Shown here piece by piece: positions 35,401 through 48,997 of a stretch of DNA of 64,000 nucleotides (position 1 is its first letter; every line of letters starts with the position of its first letter). This DNA comes from Eimeria necatrix (lineage: Eukaryota; Apicomplexa; Conoidasida; Eucoccidiorida; Eimeriidae). A program made the position numbers and the translations under genes. The notes below the pieces were generated by a model. That model was not told the origin of the DNA, ran no database searches, and saw only the letters and a program-made list of their open reading frames with translations. The stretch is taken from positions 31,001 to 95,000 of the forward strand of contig NW_013654763.1 of assembly GCF_000499385.1 (NCBI RefSeq). The letters are read 5' to 3'.

Positions 35401-38400
35401 TTTAGTGGAGTGCTTCTGTTGCTGCTGAACCCTCATCCCTTTGAGCCAGCCGTATTACTCTTGAATGAAGTGATGAGTATTTGCTTTAGAATGCAGTTTC
35501 GTTTAAAATGCAAACAGACAACTGTGCATTAATACACATTCATGCACAGGATATACGAAATAATTTTGACTGACACGCCGCAGCAGATATATCAGCTTCC
35601 AGCGCATACAGCGCCTTTTGTGCGGGTTTGTGAAGAGAAAATCCGCTTGTTCAAGGATGCATGCCGCTGAAGCATCGGAAGATATTGTGAAAATGCGCTT
35701 TTCGCGCCGTGCTAGTACGAGTTCGTCTTCAAATTGGCTTGTCTTGTGTTTTGCTGATTCATGAAGATCAGCAGGCCCTTTTTGGCACCCAGTGGTTGCA
35801 GTGTCAAACAGAGGCTCCAGGGGCGCGATAACACAATAGAGAGGACGTTCGCTACGTGTGCCTGCAGAAACACTTTGACGCAATGATACGGTGCACACAT
35901 CTTGCAGTCCTGTAGGACAAAGGTTGAAAAATCTATGTCGGCCTCGAGAAATCTCATTGTTGAACAGATACCTAGGGCATTCTTGCTGAATTTTTACTTT
36001 TCGCCCTGCGTGCGCACTTCACTAACATGTGTAACATTGCGTAAAGGAAGCCTCAGACTGCTCGAATACCGCACGCACGTGGCCAGCACCGCCACGAACG
36101 TAACTTTTGATAATCATGCTTCCGGAAAGTCTAGTGTTTCTTCTGCTGTCACTAAGAACCAAAGGAATGGCTCAATTCGAATGCTTTGATGAGCAATGGA
36201 ATCTCAGGAAAAAATTAGAAGCTGCTACCCTAAGCTGTGAGGGGACTCACGGCTCCAGGTTTCACAGAGTGTCAGAGAGGGTATAGATGGCTTGCAGCAC
36301 ATCACCTCAGCTACACGGATCACCTAACGTAGTTGCATGCGGGAGTCTTAACACAGGCATGGAGTAAATTGAGCGAATCCAGTTGTGAATCAAGGAATAT
36401 GACCAGCTTTACGAGGGAATGCTCTCTTTGCTTGCCGGAAACGTCCGCAGATGTCGCACATGCCACGGTGTCGTTTGTGTGCTGTGCTTCGCAGCTATAA
36501 CAAAAACGATAAGGCTATATTGTGCATCATGGTCGCCCATGGGAGACCGAACTACCTCTGAATGGCGCTCTGGTCTATCGATGGGTGTTTCCTGCCGCAC
36601 TTCAATGTACTACATGGGTAGCAAGGAAAATTGAGCCAGTGTATCATTACACCACTGGCCGCGTGACGATGCGCGAAATTCCGGGAAAATGCAAAACATC
36701 ATCGGAAGCCGCCCAAGGTCATTTGGGGTTCGCCAACGGGGCTGCTGTTGTGGGAAGAAGCAGTGAGACACATGGTGAGCCGAATTGCCGGATTGAAGCC
36801 TCACAATATTTTCATATGGATTGTCCTTCACCTGCCATATTCTTCCTGATTTCTGCACAAAACCCTCTGCTATTGGGCCGACACAGTGAGTGAGTGCCTG
36901 TAGACCGCCGGCGCATGCTTCCCCTGAGTAGATCAATAGAGGCGTGACTAGCGATGTTGCATTTAGCTTCAACAACAGGGTAATAAGCGCGCTGCCTGTC
37001 GTTTTTCTGCTACAAAAATACCCGTAAAGGAGAGCTCCGTAGGGTGTGCATATTTGCTCTTCGAATGGTTGAAGCGTTTCTTGTGTTTAGGCTGTCGCGA
37101 CCGTCAGTAATATGTTGTGGTCCGGCTGGGAGGCTGAGGTCAAGTCACCTTCGGTGGTTCTCCTGTTAGGCCTTTTTAAGCAGTCTTCTTTTCTTGAGTC
37201 ACGCTACAATATTATGGAGTCCTTGTTTTGTTATATTTTCGTTATTTTTACCTCTTGCAGTCCAAAGAATTGCTGCAGTTGCGGTTCGTTTTTCGTCCTC
37301 CAGAAATATTCAGCATTGTTTCCAGGCTGTCGCGTTCCATGGATACCTGTGGTAGTGCAGTGCCAGAATCTGATAACAGCACTAAGTGTACCTTTGAAGA
37401 GCTCTCTTTCTACGATTGGCGACTTTGGGTAGGTTTACCAGTGCCTGGGAAAGCACGAGTCGGCAAACTTTGTATCGCAATGATTCCCAACAACAAAACA
37501 AACCGAGAACTGCTTCTTGATTGCAAATAAAACCACCAGTAGAGAGTGGTTCCAGACGCTCACTATCTCATAACATCCGTCAAAATGTCATGATTTGATG
37601 AAATAGAACCGCTGTTCAGCGCCTTTATTCAGTGCAGGAGCTAGTGCAATTTAATGCATCCACATCAACCGGCTGGTCCACCGTCGTGGCACGAAATCAG
37701 CTGTTGTATTTAGGAAGAGCGCTGAACTATCGTTGCTCGTGCTTCGGCCAGTAGCTCCTTCGGCATTTATGTAGCTCCCTGCGAAAGCGGCAGGAACTAT
37801 TTTATGTTCTTCGCATGCATAGCTGAATCTTCTAGTAGGCAAGCTTAGCAGCGTCCTTGTGTCCAGGGTTGTCAATATCCTTGATAAGCACAGAGCGTCT
37901 GCGCGGTGCACCGCTATCGTTGAAGTGAGCTTGCTCTCCATGAACAGAATTCATGACCACTTTGCGGATAACATAATAGGGAGACCAACTCTAGTTACAA
38001 AGCTACAGAACACTCCTGACATGAAGAGTGGATTACGCAAGTGAATCGCAGATAGAACATACTCTTGGGGTACACATAGTCTCATTGTGCTCAAATTTTG
38101 GAGTATTCAAGCATGCTGAAGGGCAGCCAACAACTCAGAGCAAGAAAAGGACAAATCATTCAGGCGAATTACGACTATCTAGCCTGTAGATGAAGCTGCA
38201 AAACTGGAAGGCTAGCAATGTGCTTTAGCAGCTTATTGTGTTCCCCCTGCTACATAGGAGACGTGCACCCAGCGCATCTCCATTTTCGGAAGTCAATTCG
38301 TGTCATGGCTCTGCGGTCAATACAGAAAGTATTCTTGTATCTGAAGAGAGCAGCCTGTAGCAATTTGGACTCAACGGACAGCCAAAGGCCTAGTTTTCTC

Positions 38401-41400
38401 TAATTTTTCCGTATGGTCCAGTGTGTCTCCTACGGCTAGCATCTGCAGATGGGCCCCGTGGGTGTCTGCAGCCCACAGATGACTGGACGCTACATCCCAT
38501 GTAGACTCGCCGACGGAATTATCGATTTCGTTTTTGTTAGGCTCTTCGTTCTCCCCCTCCTACGCCAGTAGCTTGACAAATGAGGGTACGGAGACATTGA
38601 CAACGTGTATTTTCGCTTCCCATGGATCCTTGCACGTACCACGAGGAGGGAAATTATCCACTGACCTTTGTGTGGAGCTTAATGGGCCGCAGCCGCATGG
38701 AGTGCAGGTCCACAGCACGCATTCAGGGAACACCAGTATTTTAGCAGTTCATACCATTTTCATGCACGCACGTCACTGTCAAGGCACTGATGAAGAAACA
38801 CCAAATAAACAGAAGCTGGGTCTAGTGCGCTCGTGTCGCACGATTCTTAAATGCGATCCCCGATTGTACAGACCAAAGCTCATCTTTCTCTTAGCTCGCG
38901 GAAGTGATTTAATAGGTCCGTGTGGCCCTTAGTTAGCAGGAGGATACTGAAATATCAACTGATATTAGTTAGCAGGAGGATACTGAAATATCAACTGATA
39001 TTAGTTAGCAGGAGGATACTGAAATATCAACTGATCTCTGCCAAACTCCGGTGTCTCGGTAGTTTGACTGTGGCGTGCCAAAGGGAAGATGAGTGCGCAA
39101 TGACTGACAAGCGGCAGGCCAATTCCTACGACTGTAGACAGTTTAACGTTCATCTGTAGTGTTTAAAATACGACTGCGTATGCTTTCGACAAGCTTTGTG
39201 CCACTTTCTGGAGCGACCTAGCAGCATTATCACCTCAGCGCAACCATATGGTGTGGGATAGGGCTAAGTGTGAAGCGCGTGTCGTAGCTGACGCGCTTCC
39301 CTCCTTTACGCTTTCGCACGGCATCCAAAGTGTGCGCTTTCTTGCATTACCATTCAGGCTGATCCTTGCAGACTGAACCAAATATTTTGTAGCTTCCAAT
39401 GGTCTTCCTTCTCTGTTCCAAACCAGCAAAGCCTTCCATCACACAAAGCCTTTCTCCATCGCGTAGCCGCTTCTTCCACATTGGAGTCTCCGCTGAAGCA
39501 GTGGACGCCACACTTTCCAGCCATGCCATCCCACATCAAGTATTTTGCAGACTTTTTGTTACGGAACGGCTGATGGAAAGCTAGAGGACAGCAGACAGCG
39601 CCCGGTTGGATGAGGTAACGAAGGACACTGCCCGCAGCGCAATTGTAGCGCAAAGCTTAGTGCTTCATTGGTCACTGAGTGCACAGTGCTCCATAATCAT
39701 GAAAACAGCCTTTCAATGCGTACCGCTTGTTGACTATGGGAGCGGCATAAAGCACGCGTAGTGAGGATCCGCACATGTAAGCAAGTACGTACGTCCTCTG
39801 CTTGGCTTATTCGCAAGCGGTGCATCGCGAGCCAGTAACATGACTCTTTTCATGCTCAACAACAGGCCACAACCATTTATTTGACTTTTTACGAATGGAG
39901 ACATCGGGCCTAGGTTCTTTATGCGTCTCTTTGATACATGTACCGTCACTATTTTCCACGTTGATGCGCGTAAGGCGAATTCATCCTAGGACACCTGGCT
40001 ATTCTCCAGCGCAATTGATGATACGGTCGGTACAAGGGCGATTGCAGGCAACACTCGGACCTATGAAGGGTTTGTCGTGCCGTCATTACACGCTATGTGT
40101 TTATGCCGCTCAGCTCCTTAGTGAAGTCCTGTTTGTGTGTCTGTAGTATTTCTATGTTGGCTCCTAAGAGATTTTTGAGGGATTTGGCGGGATATACGAA
40201 TGGGGAAAGTGACTTCCGTAGCTGCCGCTGCGGGTTTGCCTGCCAAATATTTGCGGGCCAGGACCTGCAACCCTTCGGAGGCAAGTTCGGTTTAGCGCCT
40301 AAGTACCATACCAGAGCTTGGCGTCACTGATAGTGCTATGCGAGCCGCTTTCATGCATTATAGTGTTGCAACAAGCCGGCCTCTACTCCAAAGATTCTAG
40401 GGGTGGCTTTTGAGAGAAAATCAACGGAGGGGAACTTTGCAGAATTGAACCGCTCCAGTAACGTCAACGTTTGCAATCTGAATTGTTGAAGGACGCAGAG
40501 CTCGGCAACATCCTACCCGCTGAAAAACTGTTCCATCCAACGAAACTCACAGTTGTGAGGAACGTTTCTATGCACTGTCCTCAGAGGAGGTACTCGGCAA
40601 GGTTTACTGAAAAGTGTCTTGAAGCGTGCGCTAGCGTGGGAAAATTCAGAATTAGCGATTGCTTGACGTTATACTGACATGGTTGGCTCTACTACAAAAT
40701 AGGTGCCTCAAGCAAAATCGTAACGAAGCTAAAATTCATAAGTGTTCAGTTCCACTGCCTTCAGCGCTGAAACCTTGCAGCTAAAGCTGCACTTCCTGGG
40801 CTTTTTTTGCCATACTCAGCACCAAGCCCTCATCCTTACGTAGCAACGGGAAAGCTGTCTGCCTGCTTTGAACGTTGACAGATTACAGGGAAAGGTATTG
40901 GCAGTCATCTACTTTCTCAAGCTGCGCATATAGCGCTTATGTTTTACTCTATTTAGCGTGGATTTCGCCCTCCGTTACGGGACCCGGCACAGTGTATCTC
41001 ATCTTTTACGACTTTCGGTGCCCTGCACCAGCCGAGTGGATAACCACATTAGCGCATGACGATAACCTTTTTAGAAGCACAGAAAAGGTCAGATTCATGG
41101 AGATACGTCTTTGGTTGCTCGCTCTCTAGTTATGCAATACTGCTCTTGCGTTCTTGGCATTTTTTACACCATGGTTAATCGACTTTAGCGACGGCGAAAC
41201 AAATTGGATTTCTGCCTTCTTCTTCAGATTTTCACACTGGCTCTATCGTTACAGGGCGTCGACCACAGTACGCGAACTGGCACAGCTATTTTTGTGATAT
41301 TTTCGGTTGATTGTCTCGCAACCAAAGCGACAGAAAGGAGCTAAGCAACAATTCCTAACTGCCCGTGTGCATAGCACAGGATGAGCTTATGGACTCCAAA

Positions 41401-44400
41401 TTCCTATACCAGCTTAGTATGAAGTAGAGAATTCTTAGTTATCGCTTCTTCTGCTGCAGGGTACTATAGGCAGATGAGAACATATGAAGCTTGGTTACAG
41501 TGTCCATCGCTACTACTGGAATGCTTAGAAGTGGTGGTCTCCCAGCCTGCAAAGACAACTTATTTAAAGCCGCATGATAATGCAGCACGGTGTGCTGTAC
41601 TCATGTCGTACAAAAGGTGCACCACGCGCATGGTCCTGACCTCCAGAGAAATCCCGAAGGTCTGGGTTCATAGCTCTCTAGGTAACGCATAGGGTTGTGA
41701 CATTGATCACTTCTAGCTGGAAAAATGTTGCTGCTATTCTCCATGAGGAATATTGTGAAAAGTTATGATGGTGCAGGCAAATATTTAGTGCCGTAAGGTA
41801 ATAAAGTCATGCAATACGGTTAGCAAGACTTTGTTACGTTTGCCTCTGCCGGGATCACGAGCTCGTCCAATGGATTCGCTGGCGTACATGAGGATCGCGC
41901 AAACTTACTTGGCTGGCGCGCGGGGTGGCTCCGGCACCACCCTGTCGTAGCTATGAGCAGCGCATTGCCTGTAATTTGCTAGGCCCGCCCCTAGAGGGTG
42001 GCTCCACAGCAGAATTTGTGGATCGCTGCTTCAGTTGGTATTTCGTCACCAGGCGCAGCAAATGGCTGCACTCTGAGAGCCGTTGTCGTGCGGTAAACGC
42101 ATTGCGCGGAAGCCAGCATTTTCATTGTTCTCAACAGCGTGCAGAATTTGCTCTCTGAAAGCGCCTATATTGCGCCGCAGTCGAATTGCGCTCTCCTTCC
42201 TGGCCGTGTTGCCGATGTGCTGCGAAACATATTTCGGAATCCTTAACGCAAGCATTTTGCCGATTACCTGCTTCATTGCCGCATGTCTTATTTTGGTTAA
42301 ACTTAGCATGGGCTTTTTTTGGCTGACCCACGTGCTCGCGTGAAGAAACAACTCCCGCAGGTCATGCACAGCAGAAAACCAATGATGTGAGGTCAATGTG
42401 GCTCGATTGTTTGATACGCATTGGATCCATTCACCCTGGCTATACGAAAATTTCGCTGCTGCTGGGGGTTCGGTGTTATTGTCTTTCCGCACTGAGGGGA
42501 TTGTGTATGGGTTTGACGAATCCCGTAGTTGCCGAAAGCTATGCTATTTTCTGCTGCGTTGCGTGCTGAAAATGGCGGAGGAAAGGCCACTAAATAGAAA
42601 ATACTTGGACAGGCGTGCCGGTGGAAATGTCAGCGCAGAGATGCTTCGTTTTGCTGAAGCGTAGTGGGAAAAAAGGAAGCAGCAGCAGGATGGGCAAATA
42701 CATATTTCGTCATTCTACCGTTCGAGTGCTAGGGTAGCATCAACGCTGTTGATAGCTTGTGTTTCAATGTTGCAGCCAGAAAAGCGTGTTGCTGTATATT
42801 ATTGTTTTCTCAGGCAGGAAAATGCTCATTAAAAGGAACCTGCTATGTTGCCAGTGAGGCTCCAATCACAGTATTTCGTGCTGGTTGATCATGTTTAGAG
42901 TTTTCCTTACGCTGTTGGTCCAACAGCTTTTGTGACCTGCTGATCTGACCGGCCAGGGTGATCTGTGACTATTTCTTTAGCGCAGTATGCTGTTACTGCT
43001 CTTCCGTAATGGGAATGGCTTGCCAAAGAGTGCTCAATTTACTGAACCCTTAGCTGTCCAGGCACAGTTGCGCTATTGCCCCAGCTGGCAGTGCTAGTAA
43101 GAGTGCCATTTCATGTTATATTAGCACAGGGTGAGAATGCGCTCTGTGGACCGTGCGCATTAGGCTTCGTATGCAAAAAGAGCACCTGAATCGCCTTCAT
43201 TGGAAGATTTTCTGGGTAGATCTCCAGAATGAATCTATATTTTTGAATTTGTTTGGCTTTTCGTGGTTGAACTGGAACAGCTCATAATTGAACGCTCCAT
43301 TGCTATGGCTCTCTTGTCCTGCTCTGGAGGTGATTGCTAGAAATACATGTGCATGGAGATAATTATTCTACATTCTACAGAGGCCCTAAGTCAGTCAAGA
43401 TGATTGCTAGAGTGGCAGCTAATAACGATGTTTCATTTTCAATAAGCAGGCAGTGCTTTCATGCAGTAAATATTAAAAAAGGAGTAGCATCACACGAAAA
43501 TTGTGGGAACTGGTAAATACTTCGTTGGAGCGCAAAATAAAGTTTTACAAAAAAAGTTATATTTGAGCGTTGTACAGCATGGTCTGTAGGTTATGAGGTC
43601 ACCATGCTGTTTGGTTTTGAGAGCACGCTATGAACAAAGTGTGTTCTTGTGAGAGTACGAATTTTTCCCCTAGTGGAATTCCATGATTGAAGCGCGTGCT
43701 GCAATTAGCTCTACAAGCCTTTTCTTTTTGTTGGCCTTCTGCAAAACCTATCAGTGATCCTTGTACAATGGAGCTTTGCGGTGACGCAAATATATATAGA
43801 CACATTTGAACGCTACGGAATCATAATAGTAAACAGCGTCACTGCAATAATTGAAGTCAGAGAATTAAGAAAGAGGCGTAGGTAAGTGCAGGCTCTCTCC
43901 ATGGAGCCGATATGGCAATTCTTTCGTTGGTGGAATAATCACGAAGATATTCAAATGAACGGTGATACACGGGATACACACACACAGCACTCACTTCAGC
44001 TGTTATTCCTATGCACAGTCCACAGAGCCAATAATACAAAGAGCATAGCTAGAGTAACAGTCCATGACTCTTGATTCCATATATCCTCAATTTCTATTTC
44101 ACTTATTTGTTAATCGAGGATTTCGTCGGTAAACTCAGTGAAAACTGTATTTGTATTAGAGAACGCAAGATTATCTTGGGTTTTTTGGGCTTTCGCGTTT
44201 TCCTGCATCAAACAGTATTCTTAGAATACTGCATGTTCTCCAGTACAATAACAGAGATTATGCACGCGATTTAATAGTTTTATAACTAGGGCGCTAAAAA
44301 GAAATGTCGTACACCTGCAGTCAATATTCCAGGTTATAGCTAGCTAATCTAGGAAAAGCCGCTAGAAAGACGATACGATGTAGAAATGCCAAATTTCTTT

Positions 44401-46600
44401 GTGTTCCTAGAACATGATCTTACTAGTATATTAGATTGCGCTGAACAACTGTGCCTCATTGTATTTCCAAACGCTGTCGTTTGTTGCACAGGTCACGGAC
44501 GGCCTCAAAGGGTAAACGACACGCATTATGCCTAGCAGATGACCTGCATCTCTCTGAGAATTGCTTTTCGCTTTGTCTGAAGTCACTATCCAAGCAGTTT
44601 CTAGAGAAACACGTACGAAGATCCAATCAATGTGGTAGCTAAAAATCTGAAAAGCACACTTCAAAAAAAGATTCCAGTATCGCGAAATTGGCCCTGCGAC
44701 TCTAACGCAGTTCACCATTGACCATTGTTCCAAGAGTGGCTTGTGTAAACGCGTCCTGCGCAGTCATCATGCAAAAACAGATATTCCACATTTCTACAGT
44801 GCAAAACCAAACAGCACTAATAGGTCTACCCCATGTGCGATCAAATAATCTTGAGCCATTAATGCTCAGCAGGAAAATGGTCCTTGTGCATTTCAGCATT
44901 GCGCGGCTCGCCGAAACCACAACGCAAGCATTTGGACATACCAAGAAGAATGCTCAATAATTTGCAGAATTTTGCGGCGTTTTTGGGACATTAGAGCTAT
45001 TAGATAGGATGTCGAGGAGTTCATCGTTGAGCAAAATGACCAGAATTACAGAATACAATCACATCGGTCGCGCGAGTGTGGCAACAGCTTTGTAGTTTCC
45101 TGCAATGCAGCCAATCAGCCAGTCACATAGTCGTCCAATATACCTTCAACTCAAGTACCTGTATGTTCAGTTCACTATTTTCTCGTCGTTTCCATTGCCA
45201 TGGTATTGGCATTTCTATCCCCGAAACATAACATTACCCGAGTGCCACTCGCCTCTCAAACCACATGTGTACAAAAATGCTTAACAAATTTACATGCTTC
45301 CCGTTTATTAATGTTTGCGGCTTGATAATTCTTTTTGGAATGCGTACTTCACTGTTCTCAAGGAACCAACCAGAGTATTTGCTAAGGCAGGGAGCAACCT
45401 CGATCCTTCGTTCAATGCACAATAAACAGCGAATAATAATTGAGAGTTCACCTACTTGTTTTTCATTAATGCGGCTATAATTTTACTACTACCACTTGAG
45501 GCGATATTTCTGCCTGAGTGGTGACAAACAGTCAGACCATGGTGGGAAATCTGTAGCACCCGAGAGTAGCAAGTGTTGCCATTCATAGATACCACAAAGG
45601 GAGCACGAAACATATCAATCCTCATATTGGTTATTGCGAGGCCGGATTCTCAGTCCAATGATGCTCATTTAATGCACTCGTGTAGCTTCTTGTCACAATA
45701 ACTATGCTTTTATTGGTTCCCAAGGTGCTTCTCGTAGACGCCGACGATCGGCATGACACCATTCAAGAAGCGCACAGTCTACAGCTTTCACACAACCTGT
45801 GGACGCACGCAGGTATACTCAGCAGCCAATACATTCTCTATGGACAGAATGGCATATAACGATGTGGAAAGCGTTCCCCAAAGGGGTTTGCATATCCTAT
45901 AAAAGAAAACCCATTTTTTAGGATCTCCATTACTCGCTGACAGTAATCTTTCTGCTGTTCAATGACTGTGGTTGATGACCATTATACGGCGTCGATGCGC
46001 GCGAAGTGTAGACCATATACTCTGCTATGAGCACTAAACGCAAGCACGCAGCGACACAAGCACAATGAAAACCACTTTCGCCTGCATAGCCTTCTTGCAC
46101 TGGAGAGGACACCGTCAGCTGAACGCGAATTTTTGCAACTTTGAGCATACTTCAACATTCATTCACAGCGGAATCCACAAGGCAATCTAACAGAGGGTAT
46201 TTTAAAGCTATTGACTGATGTGGCACAACTGACACAGCCCGAGTCAACATGTTTGAATTGGAAACGAACTATGTTTCAGTGTTCTCGAATTCCTCTTTCG
46301 CGATAGGGCAGGACACTCGGCACTTCCAACCTAGTGTTGCTAGAATAGTAGGCTTTATAGTTTTAACTATGTCCTATACTATGCGCAAGTATGAATGACG
46401 CTCTGCACGGCAAAGAGCAAGAGCATATTATTCTCTAGAATTTCTAGTAGCAGCACTAGAAGAATTGAGCCTCAGCAATTAGCGCTTTAAATATTGCGGT
46501 GGTTTTGTGTTTCCTTCTATTCTAGGAGGTCTGTTCGCGACATTTTGCTTTGACATCACGTGGCGTGTGCAAATTCCGGGTAACTAATAGTCTAATGCAC
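32476..46600. other. Long region without an assignable gene
   Basis: About 14 kb with only short ORFs. The largest, 35260-34661 on the minus strand (199 codons), has one hydrophobic stretch (VAQVASMVATVFFLAFAITYL) but no family, signal peptide or clear splice context was recognised. No RNA gene was recognised by eye, though tRNAs with introns or small RNAs could be missed. One 36-bp tandem repeat is listed separately. Confidence 0.4.
38929..39035. repeat. Tandem repeat, 36-bp unit, three copies
   Basis: Three identical units starting TTAGTTAGCAGGAGGATACT at 38929, 38965 and 39001; the last copy lacks its final base. Because 36 is a multiple of three, the units also read through one ORF (VSRRILKYQLIL repeated), but no gene context supports translation. 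Confidence 0.95.
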
Positions 46601-46698
46601 TTAGCATTGGACATTTGCCCTTAATGGGTTGCCTTGTAAGAGGTGCTTCTTAGCATTGGACATTTGCCCTTAATGGGTTGCCTTGTAAGACGTGCTTC
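46601..46698. repeat. Tandem duplication, 49-bp unit, two copies
   Basis: Two copies beginning TTAGCATTGGACATTTGCCC at 46601 and 46650 differ at one position (AGGTGCTTC versus CGTGCTTC preceded by AG/AC). It lies about 400 bases upstream of the non-LTR retrotransposon remnant. Confidence 0.95.
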
Positions 46699-47085
46699 CA
46701 CGAAAGCCAAGAAGAAGCATAATGGCACCTTCGAACTCACCAGAAAATGGACTGCGCTCACTTAATCCAAACGACGATTCGAATGCAAAATAGCCGATAT
46801 GGAAGCCTTAGAGAGACACAAAAGTACAAAACAGGATTTCTATTAACAGTCAAGGCGAAACAGCAACCGCCAAGAAAGACGTCGCTACGCTCCATGATTA
46901 ATTTTGGTACTGCAGCCACGCCACCTTGGGAAAATAGCAAAGCACTAGAACTCGGCATGAAACCAAGGCATCACAAAAACTTCAAACATCCTGAAGGGAA
47001 TGATTAAGGTCGGAACTAAGTCATTGAGAGATCTAACACTCACACTCTTACAGGATGTTTATCAAAAGAAGGTAACCCCCCTTCA

Positions 47086-48219
47086 GTGCGTCCTTTACGG
47101 AAAAAATTTAGTGGGAACGGAGTTCGTGCTTTAGCAACGAACCCCGCTCAAGACATGCTTTTCTCCCGCATTAAATATTTCTACAGACTCAAGCGCAGGG
47201 GCAAGAAATCGCTGTATATGACGTACTACGACTTGAAGAACGCTTTTGGATCCATCCCCCACCAGCTTATACATGTTGTCTTACAGTATCAACGGCTACC
47301 GCAGCACGTCCGTGAGGTTATTGCTGACCTCTATCAAGGAGCGAGCTTCTGCATCTCAACGAGAGAGGGCTGTACTGGACGCATAGATAATCAGTGGGGA
47401 GTCAAACAAAGATGCCTCCTCAGCCCCATCATCTTTAACCTTGCCATTGAGCCTTTCCTGCAGCGGCTAACAGCGTGCAACGAAGGCCTTGAAATGCGTA
47501 CGACGAATGGGAAACCACCTGTGATGGTTTCTCATACGACGTATGCAGATGACTTGAAGACTGTGGCCGCCACACGCTCGGGTATCAGCAAACTCCACCA
47601 AGTGGTTGAAGATTTCCTTCAATGGACGGGACTTGAGGCCAACCCGTCCAAATGTGCAACGGTGGGATGGAAGGTGCATGCGGCCAAGCAGCTACGAGAC
47701 CCTGTCAAGCTCACCTTACACAAGGAGATTTTACCAGTGGTGAAGCTGGGAGAAGCCTATAAATACCTGGGGGTCAAAGATGCGCTGGAATCACCAGTTC
47801 ATCACAACCAAATCCTTTCCGTCATGCGCAAGGCCAAAAAGCATATAAGCAGGCTTTTAAGATCAGAGGTTCTCCCCTGGGAGAAATTAGATGCGCTGCG
47901 CACTTTTGTACTGTCTCGACTGGACTATCACCTCAGACACTGCTATCCTTATAAACAGCACCTGGTAGCATTCGATACTCACGTACGGGCCTCTCTGAAG
48001 GCAGCCTTCAAGCTCCCGAAGAGCACGGTCAAAGAGGTATTTCACCAGCCAATCCCTCATGGGGGAATGGGCTGTACATCGATACAGACGACAGCAGCCG
48101 CAACGCAGATTGGACATGGTATCCAAGCGCTCAACAGCCCGGATGACATGATCCGAGCGGTTGCGGAAGGCCAGGTGATGGAGGTCATTAAGCGGGCATT
48201 TGTACACGCCCAAAGATGA
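47086..48219 (+). pseudogene. Reverse transcriptase domain of the non-LTR element
   Basis: 377 codons without a stop. Motifs by residue: motif A YDLKNAFGSIPH (first catalytic Asp, residue 49), motif B GVKQRCLLSPIIFNLAIEPF (105-124), motif C TTYADDLKTVA (YADD at 153-156), then a KYLGV block (from the KLGEAYKYLGVKD segment) and a thumb-like region. The normally invariant Gly of the RQG-type motif B reads Arg and the following Pro reads Leu (QRCLLSP for QGCPLSP), which suggests relaxed constraint. The beginning is not a real start codon context; it is the truncated edge of the element. The frame closes at 48219 just after overlapping the endonuclease frame. Confidence 0.85.
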
Positions 48220-48997
48220 GAACAGCGTCCGAAGGGCTATTCTTGCCTACCATAACGGTGAAGACATAGGATGTCTTAGAAGGATAAGCAAGAAGGTGGA
48301 TATAAGAATCCTCTGCTCAGAACTCCCAGGAATTATATCGATGAGCAAGACGCGAACCGTAACTGGAACCAATGGATGCTATGTGCCTCAGAAAGCAGAT
48401 GGAGCCGCTCTAGACCAGAAGCAGCTTATTAGAAGTATTAAACAGCATATAGTGGAACAACAGAGGGATGTGTGGAAAGAGAAGGTGGATCAAGGATATT
48501 CTGTGGCCTACCAGACAGCGGATAGTAATTCTTTTCTTCTGGGAACGACTCGTCTTAAGCCAGAAGAAATCATATTCGCCATCAGGGCGAGACCTGCGCA
48601 GCTTCCCACACGTGCATACCTCAAACGAATCGGTGTAACGAAGGTATCCCGTTGCCGCCACTGCACAGCTGACCCTGAATCCCTCGCTCATATCCTCAAC
48701 CACTGCCCGCACAACATTGACAGTAAGATAAAAGCAAGACACAACAAGGCAGTGGAGAGGATTAGAACAGCCATAAAACACAGCGCGGGGAACAGGGAGA
48801 AAACACTCTTGATTGACAGTTGCCCGGACGATAAGGAGACACGCTTGAGACCAGACATTACCCTGCAAGATGAAAGGACGAAGACAATAAAGATTGCAGA
48901 TGTCGCGGTTGTCTTCGAAGACTACAAGAAAAACTCGCTCGGGTCCTCCTGTATTCAGAAGGAAGAAATATACAAGGATCTCAAGACACGATTTTAA
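48200..48997 (+). pseudogene. CCHC zinc motif and restriction-like endonuclease of the non-LTR element
   Basis: 265 codons, shifted one base from the RT frame at about 48205 (HAQR versus TPKDENSVRR). It has RPAQLPTRAYLKR, then CRHC...H...C (Cys152, Cys155, His164, Cys169), then RHN at 180-182, RPDI at 217-220 and IADVAVVFED around Asp234, with a downstream EE...K. This is the CCHC-RHN-RPD-D series of restriction-like endonucleases from R2-type elements, which nick the target DNA to prime reverse transcription. The active-site residues seen are all conserved, so this half looks better preserved than the RT. Confidence 0.82.

Noticed and set aside
38929..39035. Tandem repeat considered as a CRISPR array
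   Set aside because: Units are contiguous with no spacers, in a eukaryotic context.
48410..48868. 152-codon minus-strand ORF inside the non-LTR element
   Set aside because: Shadow of the endonuclease frame, which shows clear CCHC and RPD motifs on the plus strand.
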